From Mycobacterium stomatepiae (lineage in GTDB: Bacteria; Actinomycetota; Actinomycetes; Mycobacteriales; Mycobacteriaceae): a DNA stretch of 64,000 bases. The DNA is taken from positions 1,364,001-1,428,000 of the forward strand of contig NZ_AP022587.1 of NCBI RefSeq assembly GCF_010731715.1, read 5' to 3'. Every line of letters starts with the position of its first letter. Position 1 is the stretch's first letter. The notes below the pieces were generated by a model that saw only the letters and a program-made list of their open reading frames with translations, had not been told where the DNA came from and ran no database searches. Below, piece after piece: positions 49,801-58,743 of the stretch. The translations under genes were made by a program, and so were the position numbers.

Positions 49801-50213
49801 GGCACCGCTACGTCGTGACCTGCAACGGCTACCCGGTGCCGCTGCTGGCCACCGACAACCCTGACATCCACGTGGGCGGGGTGCGGTACAAGGCGTGGCA
49901 GCCACCGAGCGCGCTGCATCCGACCATCACCACCGACGTGCCGCTGCAGTTCGAGCTGATCGACCTCACCTCGGGCACCTCGCGCGGCGGCTGCACCTAT
50001 CACGTCTCGCATCCGGGTGGCATGGCCTACGAGGAGCCACCCGTCAACGCCGTTGCGGCAGAATCGCGCCGCGCCCGACGGTTCGAGGCGATCGGCTTCA
50101 CCCCGGGCAAGCTGGACCTCTCCGGCATCCGGGAGAAGCAGGCACGGATATTCACCGATGTCGGCGCGCCGGGCATTCTCGACCTGCGTCGCGTGCGTAC
50201 CGTGCAGCAATAA
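46884..50213 (+). CDS. transglutaminase-like protein with DUF2126 C-terminal region (Rv2566-like)
   Basis: 1109 aa from ATG 46884 (MSIKVALEHRTSYTFDRG). An N-terminal bacterial transglutaminase N domain leads into the transglutaminase-like catalytic domain: Cys in GVGSCRDSAWLM, His in DLHAWTEVY, Asp in IGLDPTSG. From about residue 330 to the end is DUF2126 (LTVGGEPTFVSVDNQVDDEWR; ATP-binding-like NHITLGGVTPADSPLLRRPD; LLELRGFEMPPHLRM). The gene heads a cluster with a permuted ATP-grasp/alpha-E protein and a second transglutaminase. This set has been proposed to make or process peptide tags. Substrates are unknown. Confidence 0.88.
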   Translation: MSIKVALEHRTSYTFDRGVHVYPHVVRLRPAPHSRTPIEAYSLRVEPADHFINWQQDAFGNFLARLVFPNPTQQLTITVGLIADLKVINPFDFFIEDWAEIWPPASGLIYPKALAEDLKPYLRPVDEDAEGSGPGELARAWVEKFSVPEGTRTIDFLVALNHAINADVAYSLRMEPGVQTPDFTLRTGVGSCRDSAWLMVSILRQLGLAARFVSGYLVQLTSDIEALDGPSGPAADFTDLHAWTEVYIPGAGWIGLDPTSGLFAGEGHIPLAATPHPSGAAPITGSTAPCKTTLEFSNTVTRIHEDPRVTLPYTDAAWETICAVGARVDERLAAGDVRLTVGGEPTFVSVDNQVDDEWRTAADGPHKRQRASDLAARLKRAWAPQGLIHRGQGRWYPGEPLPRWQIALYWRTDGLPLWTDETLLADPWAQEPSGSKADNEDAYKVLAEVAESLGLPLSQVRPAFEDPLARLAAKVRLPSGDPVKAGDGLTDDDAAARAALLAHLDESTTEPVAFVLPLHRRDDDLAWASANWQLRRGRVVLLEGDSPAGLRLPLNSISWKAPRPSFVVDPMTIADALPTQPGKASVDDDEKAPPTAMVAQARDGLLYLFLPPTEALEHFVDLIARIEAAAAKTHTPIVVEGYGPPPDPRLQSTTITPDPGVIEVNIAPTASFDEQRQQLETLYEQARLARLSTESFDVDGSHGGTGGGNHITLGGVTPADSPLLRRPDLLVSLLTYWQRHPALSYLFAGRFVGTTSQAPRVDEGPAEALYELEIAFAEIARLGGGGLKTTAKPWVTDRALRHLLTDITGNTHRAEFCIDKLYSPDSPRGRLGLLELRGFEMPPHLRMAMVQSLLVRSLVAWFWDEPLRAPLIRHGSNLHGRYLLPHFLIHGIADVAADLRAHGIAFETSWLDPFTEFRFPRIGTAVFDGVEIELRGAIEPWNTLGEESTAQGTARYVDSSVERLQIRIIGADRHRYVVTCNGYPVPLLATDNPDIHVGGVRYKAWQPPSALHPTITTDVPLQFELIDLTSGTSRGGCTYHVSHPGGMAYEEPPVNAVAAESRRARRFEAIGFTPGKLDLSGIREKQARIFTDVGAPGILDLRRVRTVQQ

Positions 50214-50239
50214 CGGCGTCCCGGAGAATTAGCATCACG

Positions 50240-52882
50240 ATGGCACTTGACCCCTCGGCGATTACTGGCACGTCCGGCGATCATTACGACGCCGATCGGC
50301 TATTAGCCGGATACCGGACCGCGCGCGCCCAGGAAGCGTTGTTCGAGCTGCGCCCCGCCGGTGCGCAGGAAGCCGGCTACGACGAATTCCTGTCCGAAGA
50401 CGGCCGGGTGCGGCCGGCCTGGACCGAGCTGGCCGACACGGTCGCCGAGCGCGGCCGGGCGGGACTGAATCAGCTGCGCTCGATGGTGCGCAGCCTGATC
50501 GACAACGACGGGATCACCTACACCGAGGTCGATCCCGACAATGGTCATGCTCTCGAGCCGCGGCCGTGGAGCCTGGACACCCTGCCGATCGTGGTGTCCG
50601 CGGCCGATTGGGAGGTGCTGGAGGCCGGGTTGGTGCAACGCTCGCGCCTGCTCGACGCCGTGCTCGCGGACTTGTACGGTCCGCGCAGTTTGCTCACCGA
50701 CGGCATGCTGCCCCCGGAGCTGGTGTTCGCCCACCCGGGTTACGTGCGCGCGGCCTGCGGTATCGAAGTGCCGGGCCACCACCAGCTTTTCATGCACGCC
50801 TGCGACCTGAGCCGGCTGCCGAGCGGCTCCTTCGAGGTCAACGCGGACTGGACGCAGGCGCCCTCGGGTGCCGGATACGCGCTGGCCGATCGACGCGTGG
50901 TCGCGCACGCGATTCCCGATCTCTACGAGCGGATCGCGCCGCGGCCCAACACGCCGTTCGCGCAGGCACTGCGGCTGGCGCTGATCGATTCCGCGCCCGA
51001 CGACGCCCAAGACCCGGTGGTGGTGGTGCTCAGCCCGGGTATCTACTCGGAGACCGCGTTCGACCAGGCGTATCTCGCGACGCTGCTGGGCTTTCCGCTG
51101 GTTGAAAGCGCCGACTTGGTGGTCCTCGACGGCAAACTCTGGATGCGCTCGCTGGGCACCCTGAAGCGCGTCGACGTCGTTCTTCGCCGCGTCGACGCGC
51201 TCTACACCGACCCGCTGGACCTGCGCGCCGATTCCCGGCTCGGGGTGGTCGGTTTGGTGGAGGCGCAACGCCGCGGCACCGTGACCGTCGTCAACACACT
51301 GGGCAGCGGCATCCTGGAAAGCCCTGGGCTGCTTCGCTTTCTGCCCGAGCTGGCCGAGCGGCTGCTCGGCGAAGCGCCACTGCTGAACACCGCGCCGATG
51401 TACTGGGGCGGCATCGCCAAGGAACGTTCACACCTGCTGGCCAATCTCTCGTCGCTGTTGATCAAATCCACGGTCGGTGGGGAAACCCTTGTCGGACCCA
51501 CACTTTCGTCGACCCAGCTGACCGGGCTGGCCGCCCGGATCGATGCCATGCCCTGGCAGTGGGCCGGCCAGGAGCTGCCGCAGTTCTCCTCCGCGCCGAC
51601 CGACCACGCCGGTGTGTCGTCGTCGGCCGGTGTCGGCATGCGGCTGTTCACGGTTGCCCAACGCAGCGGCTACGCCCCGATGATCGGCGGCGTCGGCTAC
51701 GTCGTTGCACCCGGGCCCGCGGGTTATGAACTGAAGACTGTTGCAGCGAAGGATATTTGGGTCCGTCCGACCGAACGCGCCCGCGCGGAGACCATCACGC
51801 TGCCGACGGCCGCGCAGCCGGTCAAGACCGCCGCGGGCACCTGGGGAGTCAGCTCGCCGCGTGTGCTGTCCGACCTGTTCTGGATCGGCCGGTACGGCGA
51901 GCGCGCGGAAAACACGGCACGGCTACTGATGGCCACTCGCGACCGTTTCCACATCTACCGCCACCACCAAGACACCGAGGAAAGCGAGGTGGTGCCGGTG
52001 CTGATGGCGGCCCTGGGCGACATCACCGGCAGCGACACCGGGGCCGACAACGACCACGCCGAGATGATCGCGATCGTCCCATCGACGTTGTGGGCACTGA
52101 CCTTCGACCCGGACCGGGCGGGATCGCTGATCCAGTCGGTCGAGGGGCTCGCTCTGGCCGCCCGCGCGGTGCGCGACCAGATGTCCAACGACACCTGGGT
52201 GGTGCTGGCCACCCTGGAGCGCGGACTCGCGCACCGGCCCGAGCCGCCGCAGTCGCTGGCCGAGGCCGACACCCTGCTCGCGTCCGCGCATGGGCGCACC
52301 CTGGCCGGGATGCTGACCCTGTCGGGGGTGGCCAGCGAGTCGATGGTGCGCGACGTGGGCTGGACGATGATGGACATCGGCAAACGGATCGAACGCGGCC
52401 TCTGGCTGACCAAACTGCTGGAAGCCACGCTGACCGCCGTCCGCAGCCCCGATGCCGAGCAGAACGTCATCGAGGCCACGTTGGTGGCGTGCGAATCGTC
52501 GGTCATCTACCGGCGGCGCACCGTCGGGCAGGTCAGTGTCGCCGCGGTGACCGAACTGATGCTGTTCGACGCCAACAACCCGCGTTCGCTGCTCTATCAG
52601 CTGGAGCGGCTACGGGCCAACCTCAAGGACCTGCCCACCGCGTCGGGGTCATCGCGTCCGGAGCGGACGGTGGAGGAGATCAGCACCCTGTTGCGCCGCT
52701 CACACCCCGCCGAGCTGGAGGTCGCCGTCGACGGGCGCCGCGAGGAGCTGGCCGAGCTGCTCACCACGATCCACACCGAGCTGCGCGACCTGGCCGGCGT
52801 CATCACCGAGACGCAATTGACGCTGCCCGGCGGCATGCAGCCGCTGTGGGGCCCCGACCAACGACGGGACATGCCGGCCTAA
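50240..52882 (+). CDS. circularly permuted ATP-grasp protein fused to alpha-E domain (Rv2567-like)
   Basis: 880 aa from ATG 50240. The first ~500 residues are the permuted ATP-grasp (DUF404/407): RSRLLDAVLADLYGPRSLL, ELVFAHPGYVRAACG, ADWTQAPSGAGYALADRRVV, TVVNTLGSGILESPGLLRFLP and the terminal RPTERARAETITLPT. The C-terminal alpha-E domain (DUF403) begins about residue 540 at RVLSDLFWIGRYGERAENTARLL and is all helical. In many bacteria these are separate genes; the fusion supports their acting together. It is likely an ATP-dependent peptide-bond-forming enzyme. 26 bp after the transglutaminase gene, same operon. Confidence 0.88.
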   Translation: MALDPSAITGTSGDHYDADRLLAGYRTARAQEALFELRPAGAQEAGYDEFLSEDGRVRPAWTELADTVAERGRAGLNQLRSMVRSLIDNDGITYTEVDPDNGHALEPRPWSLDTLPIVVSAADWEVLEAGLVQRSRLLDAVLADLYGPRSLLTDGMLPPELVFAHPGYVRAACGIEVPGHHQLFMHACDLSRLPSGSFEVNADWTQAPSGAGYALADRRVVAHAIPDLYERIAPRPNTPFAQALRLALIDSAPDDAQDPVVVVLSPGIYSETAFDQAYLATLLGFPLVESADLVVLDGKLWMRSLGTLKRVDVVLRRVDALYTDPLDLRADSRLGVVGLVEAQRRGTVTVVNTLGSGILESPGLLRFLPELAERLLGEAPLLNTAPMYWGGIAKERSHLLANLSSLLIKSTVGGETLVGPTLSSTQLTGLAARIDAMPWQWAGQELPQFSSAPTDHAGVSSSAGVGMRLFTVAQRSGYAPMIGGVGYVVAPGPAGYELKTVAAKDIWVRPTERARAETITLPTAAQPVKTAAGTWGVSSPRVLSDLFWIGRYGERAENTARLLMATRDRFHIYRHHQDTEESEVVPVLMAALGDITGSDTGADNDHAEMIAIVPSTLWALTFDPDRAGSLIQSVEGLALAARAVRDQMSNDTWVVLATLERGLAHRPEPPQSLAEADTLLASAHGRTLAGMLTLSGVASESMVRDVGWTMMDIGKRIERGLWLTKLLEATLTAVRSPDAEQNVIEATLVACESSVIYRRRTVGQVSVAAVTELMLFDANNPRSLLYQLERLRANLKDLPTASGSSRPERTVEEISTLLRRSHPAELEVAVDGRREELAELLTTIHTELRDLAGVITETQLTLPGGMQPLWGPDQRRDMPA

Positions 52883-53934
52883 CCGGCAACAGCAGCAGGA
52901 CCCTGCGCCGCGGACACCACCTCGTCGATCACGTTGTGGATGAACTGCATCTTGTCCATGACCGCGGGCGGCAGCACGAACGGGTACAGGTCGTCGCGGC
53001 CCATCGACCGGTTCACCATGTTCAGCGACCACGACAGTGGCAGCCACATCTCGATGATGTTGGGGAAAGCGCTGGGACCCAACGGCGGCCGGTCGAAGGT
53101 CGCCGTCGCCGGTGCCAGCCCGCACCAGGCCGACGTGTCGAGGGTGTCGCGGATGTGCAGGTAGTGCGCGAACGTCTCGGCCCAGTCCTCGGCCGGGTGC
53201 ATCGTCGCGTAGGACGACACGAATTTTTCCTGCCAGCCGTCCGGCGCACCCTCGTTGTAGTGCCGATCCAGCGCCTCTTGATAGTCGGCATCGGGATCGC
53301 CGAACAGCTCGTTGAACCGCGCCAGGTTATCGCTCGACGGTGAGATCAGCCGGTAGAAGTAGTAGTGGCCGATCTCGTGGCGGAAGTGCCCGAGCAGGGT
53401 GCGATACGGCTCGTCCATCTCGACCCGCAGCTGCTCGCGGTGGACGTCGTCGCCCTCGGCCAAATCCAATGTGATGACCCCGTTTTCGTGGCCGGTCATC
53501 ACATTCTCGTGCGCGCTGGACAACAGCCGGAAAGCCAATCCGTAATCGGGATCCTGGTCGCGCCCGACGATCGGCAGCTTCAGCTCGTGCAGCTCGACGA
53601 TCAGCCGGCGCTTGGCCGCCTCGGCCTGGGCGAACTCCGCGAGTCCGACGGCGTCCGCGTCGTTGGGGCGTTCGGTCGTCAGCGCACACGACGTGCAGAG
53701 CTGCCTTGGGTTGTTGACGGGGACCAGCCAATTGCATTCGGCGACTTGAAGATTCGCGCACAGTTGATACTCGTTGGCGTCCACGAAGCCGGCATGGTCG
53801 GTCGCATCACCCTCGGCGATCACCAGCAGCGCCGTCTGGTCGAGCGAAAACCCAAGCGCACTACCGCAATTCAGACAGGTCGAGTTCTCGAACGCCAGGC
53901 GCTGACCGCAGTTAGGGCAATTGAAATCACGCAT
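52879..53934 (-). CDS. zinc-binding metallopeptidase with N-terminal zinc ribbon (Rv2568c-like)
   Basis: 351 aa from ATG 53934 (MRDFNCPNCGQRLAF), overlapping the upstream transglutaminase stop by 8 nt. The N-terminal rubredoxin-like ribbon has CPNCG and CLNCG, and a further CTSC pair follows. The peptidase motif is LLGHFRHEIGHYYFYRL (HExxH) with a downstream third ligand probably in EDWAETFAHYLH. Soluble, no signal peptide. It may trim the product of the neighbouring transglutaminase/ATP-grasp enzymes. It overlaps the convergent alpha-E gene end by 4 bp. Confidence 0.85.
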   Translation of the reverse strand: MRDFNCPNCGQRLAFENSTCLNCGSALGFSLDQTALLVIAEGDATDHAGFVDANEYQLCANLQVAECNWLVPVNNPRQLCTSCALTTERPNDADAVGLAEFAQAEAAKRRLIVELHELKLPIVGRDQDPDYGLAFRLLSSAHENVMTGHENGVITLDLAEGDDVHREQLRVEMDEPYRTLLGHFRHEIGHYYFYRLISPSSDNLARFNELFGDPDADYQEALDRHYNEGAPDGWQEKFVSSYATMHPAEDWAETFAHYLHIRDTLDTSAWCGLAPATATFDRPPLGPSAFPNIIEMWLPLSWSLNMVNRSMGRDDLYPFVLPPAVMDKMQFIHNVIDEVVSAAQGPAAVAG

Positions 53935-54859
53935 ACAGTTCGTCGCCTTCAAACGGCACCACGTCGACAGCGACGTCGATCACGCTCTGCTCCGAGTCGG
54001 TGTAGATGATGCCGCGCAACGGCGGCACGTCGGCGTAGTCGCGACCCCGACCGACGATGATGTAGCGCTGATCCACCATCTGGTCATTGGTGGGATCCAG
54101 TCCCAGCCACTCGAACTGGCCGGGCTGCTGCGGGGTCCACACCGCGGCCCAGGCGTGGGTGGCGTCGATGCCGATCATTCGTTCCTTTCCGGGCGGCGGG
54201 TCGGTGGCCAGATAGCCGGACACGTAGCTGGCCGCCAACCCGTTGGCACGCAGGCAGGCGATCGCCAGCCTCGCGAAGTCTTGACATACCCCTTCTCGGG
54301 CCGCCAGAACCTCATTGACACCGGTGGAAATCGTTGTCGACCCCGAGCGGTAGGTGAAGTCGGTGTAAATCCTCGACGCGAGATCCCGTAGCACCTCGAT
54401 CAGCGGGCGCCCGGGGGCGAAACTGGGGGCCGCGTAGTCACGGACTTCATCGGTGATCTCGGGCGGATTCAGGTCCAGGGCGTACTCGCTGGCCAGTGCT
54501 CCCCGCCGCCCGGTCGGCCGGGCCGCCTCCCAGGGTTCGATCGCCGGCCCGCTGCTGTAGCGCTCGGGCGGCGCCGGATATACGTCGACGATGGAGTCGC
54601 TGGTCACCGTCAGGGTGTAGTGCGGCTCGGTGACGTGGAAGTAAGAACTGATGTTGCCGTAGCCATCGACGCTGGTGGAGCTGTCGGCGGGGGGCGGGTC
54701 GATCGTCAGCCGGTGCGCGACGCACAGCTGGCGCTGCGAGTCGCGCGGAGTGAGAAAGCCCCTGCCATACGAGCTGGTCACGGTGTCCGAGTAGCGGTAC
54801 TCGGTGCGGTGGGTGACGCGGTGCCGACGGGCGCCGGGGGCTTCTACTTCAGAAGACAA
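53927..54859 (-). CDS. transglutaminase-like cysteine peptidase (Rv2569c-like)
   Basis: 310 aa from TTG 54859 (LSSEVEAPGARRHRVTHRTE), chosen because GGGAGG lies 7 nt upstream; a longer in-frame start exists at 54940 without a ribosome site. Bacterial transglutaminase N domain (EYRYSDTVTSSYGRGFLTP) then catalytic domain: Cys in REGVCQDFARLAIACLR, His in DATHAWAAVW, Asp in WLGLDPTND. Its N-terminal strand resembles that of the gene at 46884. Probably an amidase or peptide-bond-forming enzyme acting with the cluster. Confidence 0.87.
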   Translation of the reverse strand: MSSEVEAPGARRHRVTHRTEYRYSDTVTSSYGRGFLTPRDSQRQLCVAHRLTIDPPPADSSTSVDGYGNISSYFHVTEPHYTLTVTSDSIVDVYPAPPERYSSGPAIEPWEAARPTGRRGALASEYALDLNPPEITDEVRDYAAPSFAPGRPLIEVLRDLASRIYTDFTYRSGSTTISTGVNEVLAAREGVCQDFARLAIACLRANGLAASYVSGYLATDPPPGKERMIGIDATHAWAAVWTPQQPGQFEWLGLDPTNDQMVDQRYIIVGRGRDYADVPPLRGIIYTDSEQSVIDVAVDVVPFEGDELYA

Positions 54860-54949
54860 CGCGTTCCCTCCCGAGATCTCCGATGTGTGGTGGGCGGCCG
54901 ATGGCCGATACGGCACCCAAGCGCACCATAGCGGGAGCACAATCGATAC

Positions 54950-55339
54950 GTGGCCACCTGGGACGACGTCTCCCGGATCGTGGGTGAGCTGCCACTCACC
55001 TCCGAGCAGTCACCGCATGACTGGAGGGTCGGCAAGAAGTTGCTGGCGTGGGAGCGTCCGCTGCGCGCGTCGGACCGCGAAGCGCTAACCGCCAATGGGA
55101 TCCAGCCGCCCGAGGGCGACATCCTCGGCGTCTGGGTATCCGACGAGGGCGTCAAGTTCGCGCTGGTCGCCGACGAGCCCGCGATCTACTTCACCACCCC
55201 GCATTTCGACGGCTATCCCGCGGTGCTGGTCAAGCTGGCCGAGATCGACGTCCGCGGTCTCGAGGAGCTGATCACCGAGGCCTGGCTGACGCGGGCACCC
55301 AAGAAGCTGGTCCAGGAGTTCCTGACCGACTCGATCTGA
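54950..55339 (+). CDS. YjbR/MmcQ-like protein (Rv2570-like)
   Basis: 129 aa from GTG 54950. MATWDDVSRIVGELPLTSEQ, GKKLLAWERPL, VKFALVADEPAIYFTTPHFDGYPAVLV and a C-terminal EAWLTRAPKKLVQEF follow the YjbR fold, a small CyaY-like DNA-binding-type domain without a known activity in most members. Divergent from the transglutaminase gene, with 90 bp between starts. Confidence 0.82.
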   Translation: MATWDDVSRIVGELPLTSEQSPHDWRVGKKLLAWERPLRASDREALTANGIQPPEGDILGVWVSDEGVKFALVADEPAIYFTTPHFDGYPAVLVKLAEIDVRGLEELITEAWLTRAPKKLVQEFLTDSI

Positions 55340-55344
55340 GCTCG

Positions 55345-56414
55345 CTACGGCCGGCCCAGGTCGATGACCCGCTGCAGATCGTCGACGCAGGATGCGGCGA
55401 CGTCGGCCAGCACCACCCCGGATCGTTCCCGGGCATTGGCCAGCAGCGCTGACGCGTGCCGGCGGGCGGCGTCGACGTGCGCGGTCGCGGCCGCCGGATC
55501 GGGCTCGGCAAGTGCCATCGCCCGCGCGAGGTCGTCGAGCACCGCCTCCGCGGGTGGCGGAAGCCGAACGCCGTTCGGGGCGGGAAGCGCGGCCGGCACG
55601 ACGGCACGGGCCAGCTGCAGGATGTTGCCGGCAAGCAGGGCCAGTTGCACGGCCTGGTCCTCGGCGGCCTGCACGGCGTCGCGAAGTCCCCAGCGCCGCG
55701 GCGCAACTCGCACGACCTGGCGCGCCGTGGTCCGCGCCTGGATCAGCCCACTGAGCTGCTGGTGCACCGTGTCGACGGCCGGCCACGGCCAGTCCTGCGC
55801 GGGAGCGCCGCGGCCTCCGGCGAGTTCACCGGTGCGAGCCAGCACCGAGTGCAGCGTCTGCAGAGCTTCGACGCGCGCGCTACGCAGCACGGCGAGCGGG
55901 TTGGCCGGAAGCAGCACGATGGCAACGACGATCGCCAGGCCCCACCGATCAGTGCGTCGAAGATGCGTTCCCAACCGACTCCGCTGCGATAAAGGGCGAG
56001 CACCAGAATCGACGACACCACGGTCTGGTTGGCGAACATCATCCCCTGGCCGATATAGCCCTGGCCGATGAACACCGCGGCCACCAGCGCGACCAGCGCC
56101 GCGATCGCGATGGGGACCGAGCCGGGGCCGAGCAGCGCCTGGACCAGGGTTCCCGTCCCGATGCCCAAGGTCACCCCGATGATCATCTGGATGGCGCGGT
56201 GCGCGCGCAGCACGTTGCTGGTCGACAGGGACACCGCAGCGGCGATCGGCGCGAAGAACGGTTGCGGGTGCGCCAGCACATCGTGCGCGATGAACCACGC
56301 CAGACCGGCCGCGACCGAGGTCTTCACGAGGTAAAACCACACGCCATGGACGCGCTTCAAACCGCCGACGACGGCTCTACCCGTAAACGGCCGCGTCAGC
56401 AGCGAAGTGCTCAT
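55345..56414 (-). CDS. FUSC-family membrane protein (aromatic acid exporter-like, Rv2571c-like), frameshifted
   Basis: The N-terminal half (from ATG 56414) has helices WFYLVKTSVAAGLAWFIAHDV, AIQMIIGVTLGIGTGTLVQALLG and AIAALVALVAAVFIGQGYIG, with the FUSC motif PFFAPIAAAVSLS, up to RIFDALIGG. Then the frame changes at the C run 55940-55943. One more base there joins IFDALIGG to GLAIVVAIVLLPANPLAVLR and the cytoplasmic helical tail ending DDLQRVIDLGRP. The joined protein is 356 aa. The family is linked to efflux of aromatic acids or fusaric acid. Homopolymer context suggests a sequencing error. Confidence 0.75.
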
Positions 56415-56461
56415 CTCGCTTGCTTACCGCAGCGCACGCGCGTGCGGCAATGCGAGAAATG

Positions 56462-56908
56462 TCAGGCGCGCTCCAATTCGAACAGCGGAATGACCCGGCT
56501 GGTCTTCGACTGATAGTCGGCGAACACGGGCGCCGCGGCGACGACCTTGGGAACGATCGCGTCGCGCTCCGCCGGCGGCAGTTCGCGCGCGGTCGCGTCG
56601 TAGGCGTCCACACCCGAGTCGGTGGCAACCTCGAGATGGACCCGCGGGTTGGCCCGCAGGTTGTGCACCCAGGCGGGATCGGTCGGTGAGCCCCGGAACG
56701 ATCCCAGGATGATCAGCCTGCCGTCGATATCGAAGAACGCCAGCGGCGATACCCGCTGCTGGCCCGATTTGGCGCCCGTCGTGGTCAGCAGAAGCAGATG
56801 CCCGCCGGAGAACTGCCCGGTCACCTTTCCGTCGTTGGCCCGGAATTCCTCGATGAGGTTGCGGTTGAATTCTTTTACGGCGTCGGGGTCCGGTCGCTGT
56901 TCGGTCAT
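56462..56908 (-). CDS. F420/deazaflavin-dependent nitroreductase family protein (DDN-like)
   Basis: 148 aa split-barrel protein: [22 protein letters not shown] and [30 protein letters not shown] are the signature of the mycobacterial Ddn family, whose members bind F420H2 to reduce quinones or nitroimidazoles. The stop-start overlap with aspS (ATGA at 56905) puts it in one operon. A DDN-like gene at this place is not part of the M. tuberculosis arrangement as I recall, so this is a local addition. Natural substrate unknown. Confidence 0.87.
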   Translation of the reverse strand: MTEQRPDPDAVKEFNRNLIEEFRANDGKVTGQFSGGHLLLLTTTGAKSGQQRVSPLAFFDIDGRLIILGSFRGSPTDPAWVHNLRANPRVHLEVATDSGVDAYDATARELPPAERDAIVPKVVAAAPVFADYQSKTSRVIPLFELERA

Positions 56909-58680
56909 GCCTGCTCAACCTTTTTGGGTTTGGCATCTATTCCGGATTCCTTGCGCTGTTGCGGCGTGATCGGCGCCGGCGCATCGGTCAGCGGGTCGAC
57001 CCCGCCGCCGGTCTTCGGGAAGGCGATCACCTCGCGGATGGAATCCACCCCGGACAGCAGGGCGTTGATCCGGTCCCACCCGAATGCGATGCCGCCGTGC
57101 GGCGGCGCGCCAAAGGTGAACGCCTCCAACAGGAATCCGAATTTCTCCTCGGCCTCGGCCTGGTCCAGGCCCATCACCGCGAACACCTTTTCCTGGATGT
57201 CGCGGCGGTGGATACGGATCGAGCCGCCACCGATCTCGTTGCCGTTGCAGACGATGTCGTACGCGTCGGCCAGGACGTTGCCCGTGTCGGTCTCGATGGC
57301 GTCCTCCTGGCCCGCTTTGGGCGAGGTGAACGCGTGGTGCACCGCGGTCCAGGCACCGGAACCCACGGCAACGTCACCGGCGGCGGTCGCGTCCTCGGCG
57401 GGCTCGAACAGCGGCGGGTCGACCACCCAGACGAACGCCCAGGCACCGGCGTCGATCAGGTTGAGCCGGTTGGCGATCTCGCCGCGGGCCGCACCCAGCA
57501 GGGCCCGCGACGCCTTCGCCGGCCCGGCCGAGAAGAAGATGCAGTCGCCGGGACTGGCCCCGACGTGGCCGGCCAAGCCGTCGCGTTCGGCCTCGGTCAG
57601 GTTCTTGGCCACGGGACCGCTCAGCTCACCGTCGTCGCCGACCAGCACGTAGGCCAGCCCGCGGTGCCCGCGCTGTTTGGCCCACTCCTGCCAGCCGTCC
57701 AGCGTGCGGCGCGGCTGCGACGCCCCGCCGGGCATCACCACCGCGCCGACGTACGGCGCCTGGAACACACGGAATGTGGTGTCGGAGAAGAACTCTGTGC
57801 ACTCGACGAGCTCCAGCCCGAAGCGCAAGTCCGGCTTGTCGGAGCCGAACCGTCGCATGGCGTCGGCGTAGCTGATCCGCGGGATCGGCGTCGGGATCTG
57901 GTAACCGATCAGCGCCCACAGCGCGCTCAGGATCTCCTCGGAGATCGAGATGATGTCCTCGACGTCGATGAAACTCATCTCCATGTCGAGCTGGGTGAAT
58001 TCCGGTTGCCGGTCGGCGCGGAAATCCTCGTCGCGGTAGCAGCGGGCAATCTGGTAGTAGCGCTCCATGCCGGCCACCATCAGCAACTGCTTGAACAGCT
58101 GCGGGCTCTGCGGCAGCGCGTAGAACGATCCGGGGTGCAGCCGGGCGGGCACCAGGAAGTCGCGTGCGCCCTCGGGCGTCGAGCGGGTGATCGTCGGCGT
58201 CTCGATCTCGACGAAGTCGTGCCGAGCCAGCACCGATCGGGCGGCGGCGTTCACCTTGGAGCGCAACCGAATTGCCGCGGCGGGCCCGTCGCGGCGCAGG
58301 TCGAGGTAGCGGTACTTCAGCCGCAACTCCTCCCCTGCCGGCTCGTCGAGCTGGAACGGCAGCGGCGCACTTTCGCCGAGCACGGTCAGCGACGTGACAT
58401 TCAGTTCGACGTCGCCGGTGGGAATCTCGGCGTTGGCGTTGCCTTCCGGACGGATCTCGACGACGCCGGAGACGGAGACGCAGAACTCGGCGCGCAACCG
58501 GTGCGCCTGTTCCAGCACGTCTGCGGCGCGGAAGACCACCTGCGCGATACCGGACGCGTCCCGCAGGTCGATGAAGATGACGCCACCGTGATCGCGGCGG
58601 CGCGCCACCCACCCGACCAGCGTCACCTGTTGGCCGGCGTCGCGATCCCGTAGCGAACCAGCGGCGTGGCTGCGCAACAC
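56905..58680 (-). CDS. aspS: aspartyl-tRNA synthetase
   Basis: 591 aa, bacterial-type. The N-terminal OB-fold anticodon domain has [19 protein letters not shown]. The class II core has [19 protein letters not shown] and [24 protein letters not shown] (motif 2), the GAD insertion domain, and motif 3 [16 protein letters not shown]. Mycobacterial AspRS is known to be non-discriminating, also charging tRNA-Asn for later transamidation. The start has GGGGATTA upstream; the plus-strand reductase gene diverges from it. Confidence 0.96.
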   Translation of the reverse strand: MLRSHAAGSLRDRDAGQQVTLVGWVARRRDHGGVIFIDLRDASGIAQVVFRAADVLEQAHRLRAEFCVSVSGVVEIRPEGNANAEIPTGDVELNVTSLTVLGESAPLPFQLDEPAGEELRLKYRYLDLRRDGPAAAIRLRSKVNAAARSVLARHDFVEIETPTITRSTPEGARDFLVPARLHPGSFYALPQSPQLFKQLLMVAGMERYYQIARCYRDEDFRADRQPEFTQLDMEMSFIDVEDIISISEEILSALWALIGYQIPTPIPRISYADAMRRFGSDKPDLRFGLELVECTEFFSDTTFRVFQAPYVGAVVMPGGASQPRRTLDGWQEWAKQRGHRGLAYVLVGDDGELSGPVAKNLTEAERDGLAGHVGASPGDCIFFSAGPAKASRALLGAARGEIANRLNLIDAGAWAFVWVVDPPLFEPAEDATAAGDVAVGSGAWTAVHHAFTSPKAGQEDAIETDTGNVLADAYDIVCNGNEIGGGSIRIHRRDIQEKVFAVMGLDQAEAEEKFGFLLEAFTFGAPPHGGIAFGWDRINALLSGVDSIREVIAFPKTGGGVDPLTDAPAPITPQQRKESGIDAKPKKVEQA

Positions 58681-58743
58681 AAATAATCCCCTTTACCTGG
58701 CTGAACGACTGACCAGTCTAGAGGGCGGCGTAACTTCGCTTTT

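Noticed and set aside
56959..58653. Plus-strand frame of 564 codons opposite aspS
   Set aside because: High-GC antisense shadow; aspS motifs are complete on the minus strand.
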